Of a stretch of 64,000 nt of DNA, positions 33,702 through 42,121 are shown one piece after another; within the stretch, counting starts at the first letter, position 1; each line of letters begins with the position of its first letter. The DNA is from Salinibacillus aidingensis (lineage in GTDB: Bacteria; Bacillota; Bacilli; Bacillales; Alkalibacillaceae). A program made the position numbers and the translations under genes. The notes under the pieces are model-generated. The model saw nothing but the letters and a program-made list of their open reading frames with translations. It was not told the origin of the DNA and did no database searches. Location of the stretch: assembly GCF_039522525.1 (NCBI RefSeq), contig NZ_BAAADO010000003.1, positions 434,001-498,000 on the forward strand. The letters run 5' to 3'.

Positions 33702-33857
33702 TGAATCAGCCGAGAGCGGAGTAGTTTCGGCAGATTCAAGAGGGAATTGCAGGTGAATCGGCCGAGAGAGGTGTGGTCACGGCAGATTCAAGTGGCAATT
33801 GAAAGTGAATCGGCGGAGAGAAAGCACATCCCGGCTGATCCAAGTAAATGTCGTGAA
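33702..33857. repeat. Three tandem copies of a 52-bp hairpin-forming repeat
   Basis: Units start TGAATC at 33702, 33754 and 33806. Each forms a hairpin: TGAATC-a-GCCGA/TCGGC-a-GATTCA in unit 1, with small changes in units 2 and 3. Linkers such as AGAGGGAATTGCAG vary. There are no unique spacers of CRISPR type. It lies between the gbsA terminator and the end of the convergent DUF2332 gene. Confidence 0.8.
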
Positions 33858-33886
33858 TTTCTATAACTCCCTTAATCTATTAAAAA

Positions 33887-34903
33887 CTAAATATCCAAAG
33901 AAAACCATCTGCCATGCCCCTCTGTTTCTCCAATCATTTGCCGATTCTTTTCACCATTTAAAACATAGTCCAAATGAAGATAGTGGTCTTGAATATTATT
34001 ATATAGGTGAAAAATGTCGCGCTCTTCACCAATCTTTGAAATCACATTCAGTAGTTTTTCCTTTGATTCATATGAAAATTGGTTTGCAACGTGTGTATGG
34101 AAAACGCCAATAACAGTATCATTTGGAATTCTTTTCATGATTTCAGGCAGTAAATCCACACCATCTCCTTCAATAAGTTCTAAATGATTCTTATTGACAA
34201 CTTGAGATGCAGCTTCAAAAAGTTTTCTTCGTTCTTCATGCTCCGGCCAGATGAGTGCTTTCAGCCATAGCTTATCTTCATCATTTGATAGTCTGTTGAT
34301 ATGTAAATCTACACCAATCCGTTTTACAACGGGCGGACTACTGGACAGTAAAAAGGGGATGGCTCCTCTGACTTTGGAATCAATATGAACTTCAGCCTGT
34401 GGATTTCCATATACCTGGGTCGTTCCATATGAATAGCTATATTGATCCCACAACAATTGAATTCCGGCACTCGTCCCAATTTCAATAAAGGCTAAGGGCT
34501 TTTTTGTTTTTTCATACATATAGCAAAAGCATGGGTATAAATAGGCGCATCGTCTCACTTCATTGGTCTGTACGTTTTTGTTTTGAAGAATTGACTTGAT
34601 TTCCTTGCTGTGTTTCAAACAGAAATCCTTAAAATGAGTAAAACTTTGGGTGATGTCATCTTTGGGGTGGTCCGCTATGCTAGCATAAAAGTTTCTAAGT
34701 GGGTGTTTCTGTCCCTTAAATAATAGATATTGAACAGCGGCGAAAAGTAAATTTGGTATTGGCTGGCCATTCTTTGCATGAGTACATAATTCGAGAATTT
34801 GTTCATCATCAGCAATTTTCAAAGATAACTTTTCATATAATTCAGATGAACCGTGACATTGTTCAGCAAAATTCATAAATCTTGCGGCTATGGAAGAATC
34901 CAA
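33887..34903 (-). CDS. DUF2332 family protein
   Basis: The 338-aa cytoplasmic protein opens IAARFMNFAEQCHGSSELYEKLSLKIADD, matching the family start. A segment CAYLYPCFCYM...PLAFIEIGTSAGIQLLWDQYSYSYG resembles a methyltransferase-like G-rich loop (EIGTSAG). IGVDLHINRLSNDEDKLWLKALIWPEHEERRKLF and VIGVFHTHVANQFS are further conserved blocks. The family is of unknown function; an S-adenosylmethionine fold is possible but not shown. It lies 30 bp downstream of the AadA-like gene on the same strand, so the two may form an operon. Confidence 0.75.
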   Translation of the reverse strand: MDSSIAARFMNFAEQCHGSSELYEKLSLKIADDEQILELCTHAKNGQPIPNLLFAAVQYLLFKGQKHPLRNFYASIADHPKDDITQSFTHFKDFCLKHSKEIKSILQNKNVQTNEVRRCAYLYPCFCYMYEKTKKPLAFIEIGTSAGIQLLWDQYSYSYGTTQVYGNPQAEVHIDSKVRGAIPFLLSSSPPVVKRIGVDLHINRLSNDEDKLWLKALIWPEHEERRKLFEAASQVVNKNHLELIEGDGVDLLPEIMKRIPNDTVIGVFHTHVANQFSYESKEKLLNVISKIGEERDIFHLYNNIQDHYLHLDYVLNGEKNRQMIGETEGHGRWFSLDI

Positions 34904-34933
34904 AATTATACACCACCTTTAAAATAATATGAA

Positions 34934-35701
34934 CTATAACTGCTGTAAATTGAGTTCTTTGTTAATTTTTCTCACCATACACTCAGCAAACTTTTTTAAC
35001 AAATTAGGATCAAAATCCTCACCTGAGTTTTGTCCTGTATATTGATTTAAAGCCTTAGAAATTAACTGGTCATAGGGAGTTGACACAAGAGAAATCGCCC
35101 ATTCACCTCCTTCTTTTTTGGAAGCAATGGCATTCTCTTTTAAATAGTAGAGGGTGCGGCAAAGATTTAATGAATAATAAACTGGATCTTCTGTTATTTT
35201 CATAGAAACTTTGTCAATATCCTGTAATAGGGAATGGGTGAAATGTCTCTTTTCGACTTTAGGTATTTCAGAAATACTCGCTCCATAGAGAGTTATTCCT
35301 CTATGTTTGGTGACAACAAGGTGTGCCGCTAAATCCGGGTCCAGCTCATTTTCGGATAAATAATCCGGATTTTCCTGATATAACGGTTTGTGGAGTTTTG
35401 AATAATGCAGCTCAAAAGGTGTCGGGTACTTAAAATCCTGAAGATGATTGTGTGCGATAATGCTCATTTCAACTTTAATTTCCGGATAGGTTTTCTCCAG
35501 TTGCAGTATTTCCTGGATAAGTTTCTTTTTCTTATTTTGCGAAATCTTTTCATGTATGACTATAAGGATGTCGATATCACTTTTTCCTGGCTGATAACAG
35601 CCCATAGCCAAAGAACCGTGTAAGTATATACCTATAAGATTGGTTTGCAAATGAGTTTGATAGATTTGAATGAACTGGTTTAAAAAGGATTGAACATACA
35701 T
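34934..35701 (-). CDS. AadA/ANT-like nucleotidyltransferase with DUF4111 domain
   Basis: The 255-aa protein has a polymerase-beta nucleotidyltransferase site GIYLHGSLAMGCYQPGKSDIDILIV (GS and D-x-D residues) followed by an AadA-type C-terminal helical domain with LVVTKHRGITLYG and NLCRTLYYLKENAIASKKEGGEWA. This is the architecture of ANT(3'')/ANT(9) enzymes that adenylylate streptomycin or spectinomycin. It is chromosomal with no mobile-element flank, so a native role or intrinsic resistance is possible. Activity and substrate are not provable from sequence alone. Confidence 0.75.
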   Translation of the reverse strand: MYVQSFLNQFIQIYQTHLQTNLIGIYLHGSLAMGCYQPGKSDIDILIVIHEKISQNKKKKLIQEILQLEKTYPEIKVEMSIIAHNHLQDFKYPTPFELHYSKLHKPLYQENPDYLSENELDPDLAAHLVVTKHRGITLYGASISEIPKVEKRHFTHSLLQDIDKVSMKITEDPVYYSLNLCRTLYYLKENAIASKKEGGEWAISLVSTPYDQLISKALNQYTGQNSGEDFDPNLLKKFAECMVRKINKELNLQQL

Positions 35702-35742
35702 GTGTATTTCCTCCCCCCCTTATCATTTTCATTAAGGTGCTA

Positions 35743-36144
35743 TTACTCTGTCACTTCCCGTTGATTCATGGAACCTTTAAAAAGATACCGAATCCCTTTA
35801 CCTGCCAAAGGTTCGTCCTTGTACCTCGGAATCACATGAAAATGGGCATGAAAAATATGCTGTCCACCCACTTCGCCACAGTTCTACCCCAGGTTATATC
35901 CTTGAGGCTGGTGATTTCGATCCAGATAATCCTTCACGTCCTGAAGAAGATCATACGTCGCCATCCATTCTTCCTTCGTTAAATCAAAAACGGTTTCACG
36001 ATGTTGCCTCGGGACAATTAACCCTGCACCTTCCAGTTGACATCCTTTCGTTTGCACATCTTCCAACTGTACAAACATACAATACTCATTACTCATAATG
36101 ACCCGCTGCTTAGGCTCCAGCTCAGGATAACAAAAAACACACAT
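35743..36144 (-). pseudogene. HIT-family hydrolase interrupted by an in-frame TAG
   Basis: The frame starts MCVFCYPELEPKQRVIM with AAAGGAGG upstream. It runs 86 codons to GYNLG and meets TAG (35884-35886), then continues in the same frame as NCGEVGGQHIFHAHFHVIPRY to a TAA at 35743. The catalytic HIT motif H-x-H-x-H (HAHFH) lies after the stop. Relatives have Trp (TGG) in GYN(I/L)GWNCGE, so one G-to-A change explains the stop. HIT proteins hydrolyse nucleotide conjugates such as dinucleoside polyphosphates. The truncated product would lack the active site. Read-through or a sequencing error are alternatives. Confidence 0.82.
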
Positions 36145-36159
36145 TGAAAATCCTCCTTT

Positions 36160-36203
36160 GGGACTGTCCCCACATGCTTTAAAGCGATAAAGCGTGTGGG
36201 GAC
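36160..36203. repeat. GGGACTGTCCC-type inverted repeat, copy 3
   Basis: GGGACTGTCCCCACATGCTT with TTAAAGCGATAAAGCGTGTG then GGGAC; the outer arms are GTCCCCACA/TGTGGGGAC and the inner arms are GCTTTA/TAAAGC. It lies 15 bp upstream of the broken HIT gene. Confidence 0.72.
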
Positions 36204-36312
36204 TTTTCTCGAATATAATAATAGTCTAATATAAAGCTATGTGAATGAAAAATAGAAAGCGAATGTAATCCAGGAGGTTGAAAGTTCTAGCTATTAAAAG
36301 GGAGGTATCCTT

Positions 36313-36777
36313 ATGATCTATGAGTTTAAACAAATGACACAGGAGCAGGCAGAACAAATCGCTTACAACTGGCATTATGAAGGGATTTATTCCTTTTACG
36401 ATATTGAAGCAGATAAGGAGGATATGGAAGAATTTCTGGATTCTGAACAGCGGGGCCAATCCATGTTTGCGGTAACTGGAAATAATGAATTAACAGGCTT
36501 CTTCAGTATTAACCAGGTAAACAACGATACCATTGATATTGGATTGGGATTGCGCCCCGATATTACTGGCAAAGGTTATGGTTTAACATTCCTGAAAGAA
36601 GGGCTAAGCTTTGCAGAAAAGAATTATAATCCTGGAATGATTACTCTATCGGTCGCCACCTTCAATCAGCGTGCAATTAAAGTGTATAAAAGGGCAGGTT
36701 TTACAGAGGCTGGAACATTTATTCAGAATACGAATGGTGGACAGTATGAATTTCTCAGGATGGTATATAAGTGTTAG
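36313..36777 (+). CDS. GNAT-family acetyltransferase (RimJ/RimL-like)
   Basis: The 154-aa product has IDIGLGLRPDITGKGYGLTFLKEGL as GNAT motif A (acetyl-CoA binding G-K-G-Y-G) and NQRAIKVYKRAGFTEAG as motif B. LSVATFNQRAIKVY is typical of the RimJ/RimL-like GNAT_3 group. It transfers acetyl from acetyl-CoA to an amino group of unknown substrate. GGGAGG lies 8-9 bases upstream of the ATG at 36313. It is convergent with the next gene, 12 bp away. Confidence 0.83.
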   Translation: MIYEFKQMTQEQAEQIAYNWHYEGIYSFYDIEADKEDMEEFLDSEQRGQSMFAVTGNNELTGFFSINQVNNDTIDIGLGLRPDITGKGYGLTFLKEGLSFAEKNYNPGMITLSVATFNQRAIKVYKRAGFTEAGTFIQNTNGGQYEFLRMVYKC

Positions 36778-36789
36778 AATTTTTGTCCA

Positions 36790-37353
36790 TTAATCATTGC
36801 TCTCCTTCAGCCGCATAATAAAACGAGTTAGCCAGTATGCAATCAGTACAATCCCCATATCGATAAGAAATACATAAAATTGATTCATCCCTTTATTAAA
36901 GGATATAAGGCCCATATATTTCTCCAGCGTTGCAAAGCCAAAAGCAAATATGGCACTGGCAATAGCTATGTACAAATAATAATTTTTATTATGGTTAACA
37001 CAATATTGATATACGAGCATAAAACCCACAGGTAGAACGGCGGCATTCAGACTTAAAGCAAAAGGCAACAATGGAAGTAGAAAATAATGATGAACAAAGT
37101 GAGAGGTAGATCCTAAAATGGTATCCGTATAACCCCATAGCATATGAACCGTAAACCCAAAAAACAGGATTTCAAAAATTCGTGTGCGATCGATGGATAA
37201 GAATAAGATGATTAAAGGTACCACCAGCATGGCTGCAACAAACCAGAATTGCCACGTATCAAAATAAGAATATTGCTTCCAATATTCAATAAGAGTGGAA
37301 TTTAATTTTTCATCTGTTTCATATATAAGAGTCCAATATTCCTGAAATTTCAT
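36790..37353 (-). CDS. CBO0543-family integral membrane protein
   Basis: The 187-aa membrane protein has five or six helices (FWFVAAMLVVPLIILFLSI, FEILFFGFTVHMLWGY, FLLPLLPFALSLNAAVLPVGFMLVYQY, YLYIAIASAIFAFGFATLEKY and FYVFLIDMGIVLIAYWLTRF). The spacing and the DTW.FWF, LPLLPFALSLN..V.P and Y.E..GL..FNKGM-like blocks resemble Bacillaceae proteins labelled CBO0543, of unknown function. The N-terminal 30 residues are soluble and aromatic-rich. Confidence 0.6.
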   Translation of the reverse strand: MKFQEYWTLIYETDEKLNSTLIEYWKQYSYFDTWQFWFVAAMLVVPLIILFLSIDRTRIFEILFFGFTVHMLWGYTDTILGSTSHFVHHYFLLPLLPFALSLNAAVLPVGFMLVYQYCVNHNKNYYLYIAIASAIFAFGFATLEKYMGLISFNKGMNQFYVFLIDMGIVLIAYWLTRFIMRLKESND

Positions 37354-37610
37354 GTTTGATATCCTCCAGATTATATATCCTAATCTTATTTTTCTTAATA
37401 ATCCCTTATTTATTCAGTGAAATCATCCTGACAGACATTTTTCTTATGACATAGCTATCATGCACACTACAAAAGGTGCAGCATGATTTATTTTTATTAG
37501 GTTAGGATAATATGCAGATAGAAACTCAGAGGCACAAGTCATGAAACCAACAGGAGTCTTATGTTACTCTACAGGAGATAATGAAGTTGCATAACAAAGG
37601 AGAGAAATAC

Positions 37611-38612
37611 ATGGCTAATCTGAACATTCCATTGTCTGTTTTAAACCTTGCCCCAATTCGACAAGGGAAGGATGAAAAGGGAGCCATCGATGATATGGTT
37701 GACCTTGCTCAGGCAACAGAAAGCATGGGTTATAGACGTTATTGGATCGCCGAGCATCATAATACAAAAACCCTTGTAAGCTCAGCAACCACGCTTTTAA
37801 TGAAACATACATTAGAAAATACAAACAATATCCGGGTTGGATCTGGTGGGGTCATGCTACCGAATCACTCACCATTGGTTGTCGCTGAACAATTTGGAAC
37901 GATGGAAACCATTTATCCGAACCGTCTTGATTTAGGTCTGGGACGCGCCCCTGGGACAGATATGCTTACGGCGAGTGCCCTTAGACGTTCACAGAGTGAT
38001 ACCGTTAACTCCTTTCCCAAGGATGTGCAATCCCTGCTTACATACTTTGGTCCGGAAGAAAATCAGGGTTTTGTTAAAGCCCATTTAGCGATTGGCACAA
38101 ACATTCCAATATATATTTTAGGATCATCACCGGACTCTGCGGTGTTAGCGGCAAGATTGGGGCTTCCGTATGTATTTGCTGCCCATTTTGCTCCAAGATA
38201 TTTAGAGGATGCCATTAGTATATACCGGGACCAGTTCGAGCCATCGGAATACCTGGATCAACCGTATATGATGGTTTGCCTGAATGTGATTGCCGCTGAA
38301 ACAGACGAGGAAGCTAAATTGGAATCGACAACGATGGAACAGTTTTTCCTCAATGTTGTCCGGGGCTCACAAAACTTTTTAAGTCCGCCGGTTAAAAATA
38401 TGGATGATCTGTGGAGTCCACAGGAAAAAGCCGCCGCTTCGTCCATGTCGAGTGTCACTCTTTTAGGAAGCAAGGATTCCATCAGAGACCAGTTAACCAG
38501 CTTTCAGGAAAAGTATGATGTTGATGAGCTGATGGTTGTTTCCTACATTTATGATACGGATAAACAAAAACGGTCCTACGAAATTTTAAAAGAGGTAGTA
38601 GATGAGAGCTGA
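37611..38612 (+). CDS. LLM-class flavin-dependent oxidoreductase (bacterial luciferase-like, YceB/MsnO8 type)
   Basis: The 333-aa TIM barrel opens LNIPLSVLNLAPI and has YRRYWIAEHHN, VGSGGVMLPNHSPLVVAEQFGTMETIYPNRLDLGLGRAPG, IYILGSSPDSAVLAARLGLPYVFAAHF. These are the signatures of luciferase-like monooxygenases, which use reduced flavin and oxygen. The substrate is unknown. ATG 37611 follows AAAGGAGAG; the in-frame ATG at 37581 lacks a site. A terminator follows 18 bp after the stop codon. Confidence 0.87.
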   Translation: MANLNIPLSVLNLAPIRQGKDEKGAIDDMVDLAQATESMGYRRYWIAEHHNTKTLVSSATTLLMKHTLENTNNIRVGSGGVMLPNHSPLVVAEQFGTMETIYPNRLDLGLGRAPGTDMLTASALRRSQSDTVNSFPKDVQSLLTYFGPEENQGFVKAHLAIGTNIPIYILGSSPDSAVLAARLGLPYVFAAHFAPRYLEDAISIYRDQFEPSEYLDQPYMMVCLNVIAAETDEEAKLESTTMEQFFLNVVRGSQNFLSPPVKNMDDLWSPQEKAAASSMSSVTLLGSKDSIRDQLTSFQEKYDVDELMVVSYIYDTDKQKRSYEILKEVVDES

Positions 38613-38630
38613 ACATGAGCTTGTCATGAT

Positions 38631-38662
38631 AAAAGATCGGCATAAATGTCGATCTTTTTTTC
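38631..38662 (+). terminator. Terminator of the LLM oxidoreductase gene
   Basis: AAAAGATCG-gcataaatgt-CGATCTTTTTTT. Confidence 0.88.
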
Positions 38663-38735
38663 GTTGAATAAGATGCCTGATTTGGTGATTTTTATTTAAA
38701 AATTCAAAAAATGCATAGTCAACCTCCAATATTTA

Positions 38736-38764
38736 TGTTAACTTATATCAATAAAAGGTTAACA
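38736..38764 (+). promoter_or_regulatory. BirA (biotin repressor) operator of bioY
   Basis: TGTTAAC-15 bp-GTTAACA at 38736-38742 and 38758-38764 matches the Firmicutes BirA operator in both half-site sequence and spacing. It ends 4 bp before the AGGAGG of bioY. Confidence 0.85.
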
Positions 38765-38782
38765 ATTAGGAGGCGTTTTTAT

Positions 38783-39352
38783 ATGGAGAATGTTAATCCG
38801 AAACTAAGAGCCGTTGTGATTTGTGGTTTGTTCGCAGCTATTACCGCTATTTTAGCTCAGGTAGAGGTACCTTTACCTATCGTTCCCATAAGTGGACAAA
38901 CCTTAGCTGTAGGATTGACGGCAACGATAATTGGAAGTAAGTTTGGTGCTGTTGCGATGATTTGTTATGCTTTATTAGGAGGCATTGGGCTGCCTGTCTT
39001 CGCGGGATTTAAAGGGGGAGCGCAAGTGTTAATCGGTCCAACAGGTGGATATATTTTTGGTTTTATTCTAACCGCTTATGTCACAGGATTAATTCTGGAA
39101 AAAACAACATTTAATTTATGGATGGCCATGATCGCGAATACAGTGGGAATGATGATTACTCTTTTGTTTGGCACCATTCAATTAAAAATTGTGCTGGACA
39201 TGACATGGAATCAGGCGCTTGCAGCAGGGGTATATCCTTTTATTGCCGTCGGACTTATTAAAGCATTTCTGGCAAGCTGGCTTGGGATTACCGTCAGAAA
39301 ACGTTTAGTTCAGGCTAGTTTAATCCATCAAGTTGATCATAGAGCAGCATGA
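38783..39352 (+). CDS. bioY: Biotin transporter substrate-capture component BioY
   Basis: The 189-aa protein has six transmembrane helices. BioY motifs are QVEVPLPIVPISGQTLAVGLTATIIGSKFGAVAMICYALLGGIGLPVFAGFKGG and the biotin-site GPTGGYIFGFILTAYVTG. It is the S-component of an energy-coupling-factor biotin importer; the shared EcfAT genes are not here. ATG 38783 follows AGGAGGCG; the longer frame from 38711 crosses the BirA operator and has no ribosome site. Repression by biotinyl-BirA is expected from the operator. Confidence 0.93.
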   Translation: MENVNPKLRAVVICGLFAAITAILAQVEVPLPIVPISGQTLAVGLTATIIGSKFGAVAMICYALLGGIGLPVFAGFKGGAQVLIGPTGGYIFGFILTAYVTGLILEKTTFNLWMAMIANTVGMMITLLFGTIQLKIVLDMTWNQALAAGVYPFIAVGLIKAFLASWLGITVRKRLVQASLIHQVDHRAA

Positions 39353-39369
39353 AAGTAGGAGGGATTTAA

Positions 39370-39543
39370 TTGGGCAACTGTAAATGGAGGAGAATCGCTG
39401 GATTAATCGGTTCTTTCTTACTCTTCATCTTTGGTACATATCAATTGGTACTGGATGGACCATCATTCATACCTATTTTATTTGCTATCAGTGGATTGGC
39501 AGGGTTTCTAGGAGGACTGCCTGGACCTGAGAGGCGCAGTTAG
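39370..39543 (+). CDS. Small membrane protein (57 aa)
   Basis: TTG start at 39370 with AGGAGGGA 6 bases upstream, 17 bp after bioY. The protein MGNCKWRRIAGLIGSFLLFI continues through FGTYQLVLDGPSFIPILFAI and a Gly-rich helix (GLAGFLGGLPGPERRS). Two transmembrane helices and a basic N-terminus are visible. I recognise no family. The spacing suggests co-transcription with bioY. It is below common ORF length cut-offs. Confidence 0.6.
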   Translation: MGNCKWRRIAGLIGSFLLFIFGTYQLVLDGPSFIPILFAISGLAGFLGGLPGPERRS

Positions 39544-39644
39544 ACCATACCCTGTGTCGAGAAGGTCCAGAACTTCCTGAACGAGCACTGGAGTGGGATC
39601 AACACTAAACGTTAACAGAGCCTGAAAATAGGATCTTTTAATAT

Positions 39645-39680
39645 GAAGGTTGAATAAAGACATTATTCAGCCTTTTTTAT
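39645..39680 (+). terminator. Terminator downstream of bioY and the small membrane protein
   Basis: AAGGTTGAATAA-agaca-TTATTCAGCCTTTTTT, with one G-U pair. Confidence 0.85.
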
Positions 39681-39825
39681 AGTCCAGGAAATTATAAAAT
39701 AAGCGATTTGTGGATAAGAAAAACAGGTAAGGCCACGTCCGCCTTTGTTCTTTGTAACCTATAATCAAGTATGTAAATATTGAATATAATATACTTATTA
39801 CAATGTTCAACTTAAAAAGAAAGGG

Positions 39826-40236
39826 ATGTTTGTTATCGACTTTATCATATTTTTCTTATTCGCAGTTTTTGGATGGATCGCATTAATGGGACTAAGTCAT
39901 ACAGAGAAAAAATGGCTGGGTGGATTTGGCGGATTTTTAGCTATTGTGTTTATCGTTGTTAGTCAAATCATTAAGTTTCAAACAGACTATTTTACGGAAA
40001 GCAGTTTTGGAAATGCAGAACCCGTTGGCCAATGGGTGGTTCCCGGTTTTATCGTTTTAGGCATTTATCTTCTTGGGTTGATTAATTATCGACTGATTAA
40101 AGCCGCAGTAAAAGCAAAATCGTGGCAACGTTGGGGTCTTGTTGTGCTGGATATTGTTGTTACAATCATCTATCTATGGGCCGGAAGTGTTACATTGTTT
40201 TTTGTGGGATTTAGCTATTTTCCATTTGCACCTTAA
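39826..40236 (+). CDS. Hypothetical membrane protein (136 aa)
   Basis: Four transmembrane helices are visible (FIIFFLFAVFGWIALMGLS, WLGGFGGFLAIVFIVVSQIIKF, WVVPGFIVLGIYLLGLINY, GLVVLDIVVTIIYLWAGSVTLFFVGF). I do not recognise the family. The start at 39826 is uncertain: AAAGAAAGGG ends directly at the ATG, closer than usual, and no better in-frame start is visible. The gene is flanked by a terminator upstream and a 220-bp gap downstream. Confidence 0.55.
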   Translation: MFVIDFIIFFLFAVFGWIALMGLSHTEKKWLGGFGGFLAIVFIVVSQIIKFQTDYFTESSFGNAEPVGQWVVPGFIVLGIYLLGLINYRLIKAAVKAKSWQRWGLVVLDIVVTIIYLWAGSVTLFFVGFSYFPFAP

Positions 40237-40456
40237 TTTTTTGCAAAAGTAATTAGAAAATTATGTTAATATTGTGGCTGATATGCTTCTATATGTGTTT
40301 ACCATCATGTCATACTTGAAATGCTTATGGCTGGTGTGCACTTTATATATAAAAAATAATATTATAAATGAACAGTCTATACCTTATTGGATGGTTAATC
40401 GTTCCCTTATCTGTACATACTTTAACTGCACTAAAAATGGAAAATGAGGGTCCAAA

Positions 40457-40837
40457 TTGAAAACCATCAGAAATTGGGCGAAAAAACTAAAGCAAAGAAT
40501 TATGGTTCTATACTTTTCCTGTAAGGATCAAAGAATCCCCTGGTATGCAAAGCTTTTTACAGCATGTGTAGTTGGCTTTGCTTTCAGTCCAATAGATTTA
40601 ATCCCAGACTTTATTCCGATACTTGGCTTATTGGATGATCTCATTTTAGTCCCATTGGGAATAAAAGCAGCTATAGGGATGATCCCTGAACAAGTCCTTC
40701 AGGATAGCGAGGCAAAGGTAAAAGCAATGCAGGGAAGTACTAAACCTAAACCCGGAAATTGGGTTGCAGGTCTTATTGTTATATTGATATGGCTATTAAT
40801 TCTTAATTGGATTATTTTGGAGTTATTTGTTAGTTAA
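40457..40837 (+). CDS. YkvA/DUF1232 family membrane protein
   Basis: The 126-aa protein contains the DUF1232 block: IPWYAKLFTACVVGFAFSPIDLIPDFIPILGLLDDLILVPLGI, with the invariant SPIDLIPDFIP..G.LDD. A second hydrophobic helix closes the protein (WVAGLIVILIWLLILNWIILEL). The family is widespread in Bacillus with unknown role. The start is TTG 40457 after ATGAGGG. Confidence 0.85.
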   Translation: MKTIRNWAKKLKQRIMVLYFSCKDQRIPWYAKLFTACVVGFAFSPIDLIPDFIPILGLLDDLILVPLGIKAAIGMIPEQVLQDSEAKVKAMQGSTKPKPGNWVAGLIVILIWLLILNWIILELFVS

Positions 40838-40867
40838 AAAGAGGATTAGAAGGGAGAGGATGTATAT

Positions 40868-41089
40868 TTGAAACAATTGAAGATTATAAATTACAGCTGT
40901 TCATATGCGCAGAGATTTACTGGAAAGCTTTACTTAGACTGCTGGGCAGGTAATCAAAAACTAAGAGTCTATTATCCTGCTCAAGGACTTACATATTTAG
41001 GGTATTTTCCTGAAAAGGATTATTCTATCAGTGTGTTTACTTCCACAGATTGTAAGAAATTAGATGGAGGTGACAATGGTGGGGATTGA
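40868..41089 (+). CDS. Small hypothetical protein (73 aa)
   Basis: TTG start with GGGAGAGG upstream (40853-40860). Four cysteines are present (SCSYAQRF, LDCWAG, STDCKKL) and there is no membrane segment. The 3' end overlaps the methyltransferase start by 14 bp, with the methyltransferase ribosome site GGAGG lying inside codons of this gene. That overlap supports both being real and coupled, but I do not recognise a family. Confidence 0.5.
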   Translation: MKQLKIINYSCSYAQRFTGKLYLDCWAGNQKLRVYYPAQGLTYLGYFPEKDYSISVFTSTDCKKLDGGDNGGD

Positions 41090-41855
41090 TTTTCATAACG
41101 ATAGGAATCGTTTTAAATACGCCTTCCGTCATGTGGATTCTTTATGGATGGATTTAGTCAAAAGTCTAGTTCCAATCGAGAATACTTCAAGTGCCGCCGA
41201 TATTGGCTGTGGAGGGGGAATCTATACTAAGGCACTTTTGAAGCTCGGAGTGAACTCTGTAACGGGTGTGGATTTTTCTCTCGCTATGATTGAAGGGGCA
41301 AAAGAAGCTTCCAAAGGTTATCAAAATTTATCCTTTCAGCATGGGAGTGCGTACGAATCGGGGTTGAAGAGAAATGCCTATGATTTGGTTTTGGAGCGGG
41401 CCCTTATTCATCATATAAAGGATCTTTATTCCTGTTTTCAGGAAGCCTATCAACTCTTGAATAATGGGGGGAATTTAATTGTACAGGACCGGACACCTGA
41501 AGACTGCTTACTACCTGGCAGTCAGGATCATGTTAGGGGATATTTCTTTGATTGCTATCTAAAATTAAAAGATATTGAATTAAAGCGCAGATATACAAGT
41601 ACATTTGTCACAGAAAATCTTAAAAGGGCAGGCTTTAAAGAAATCGAAGAAGTGACATTATGGGAGACGAGAAGAGTCTATGAAACCAAACATGAATTAT
41701 TAAATGACATTAAAAATCGAACAGGACGAAGTATTTTGTTTGAATTAGAAAATGATGAATTAAAGTCCCTAATCGACTATATGGATAAGTCATTGCCTAT
41801 GAATAAAAAAATTACAGAAAAAGACCGTTGGACCATTTGGAAAGCCGTTAAATAA
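41076..41855 (+). CDS. Class I SAM-dependent methyltransferase
   Basis: The 259-aa cytoplasmic protein has a Methyltransf_11-type core: SSAADIGCGGGIYTKALLKLGVNSVTGVDFSLAMIEGAKE (motif I DIGCGGG and the acidic ribose contact VD), then FQHGSAYESG and YDLVLERALIHHI. LLNNGGNLIVQDRTPED corresponds to motif III. The substrate is unknown. The ATG at 41076 is preferred (GGAGG 5 bases upstream); 41064 lies within that site. Confidence 0.83.
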   Translation: MVGIDFHNDRNRFKYAFRHVDSLWMDLVKSLVPIENTSSAADIGCGGGIYTKALLKLGVNSVTGVDFSLAMIEGAKEASKGYQNLSFQHGSAYESGLKRNAYDLVLERALIHHIKDLYSCFQEAYQLLNNGGNLIVQDRTPEDCLLPGSQDHVRGYFFDCYLKLKDIELKRRYTSTFVTENLKRAGFKEIEEVTLWETRRVYETKHELLNDIKNRTGRSILFELENDELKSLIDYMDKSLPMNKKITEKDRWTIWKAVK

Positions 41856-42121
41856 GAAAATGGTTCTTGTGAGGAGCACGAGAAAAATAGGAATGAGTCT
41901 CATATGGGGCCATCCAGATTAATCCCCAAATCTCGAATCATCAATATGAATCTCATTAAATATATAAATTTATCGGAATATTTGTTAAAATATATGGAAA
42001 ATGATGTTAAAATAATTTTGTGTATGATTATAACTATACCGAATCAGTGAACAACTATTTGATTTTCAACCGTATGGAATAGATTATGGTATAAAATTCC
42101 GGACTTTTCGGAGCTGATCAA

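Noticed and set aside
33702..33857. Possible CRISPR array
   Set aside because: The units are contiguous 52-bp tandem copies with no unique spacers of constant length and no cas genes nearby.
34934..35701. Acquired aminoglycoside-resistance cassette
   Set aside because: The AadA-like protein has no integron, insertion sequence or composition break around it; it looks like a native chromosomal gene.
37459..37489. Small hairpin TCATGCACAC...GGTGCAGCATGA between divergent genes as a riboswitch
   Set aside because: It is a short imperfect stem with no match to a known riboswitch core.
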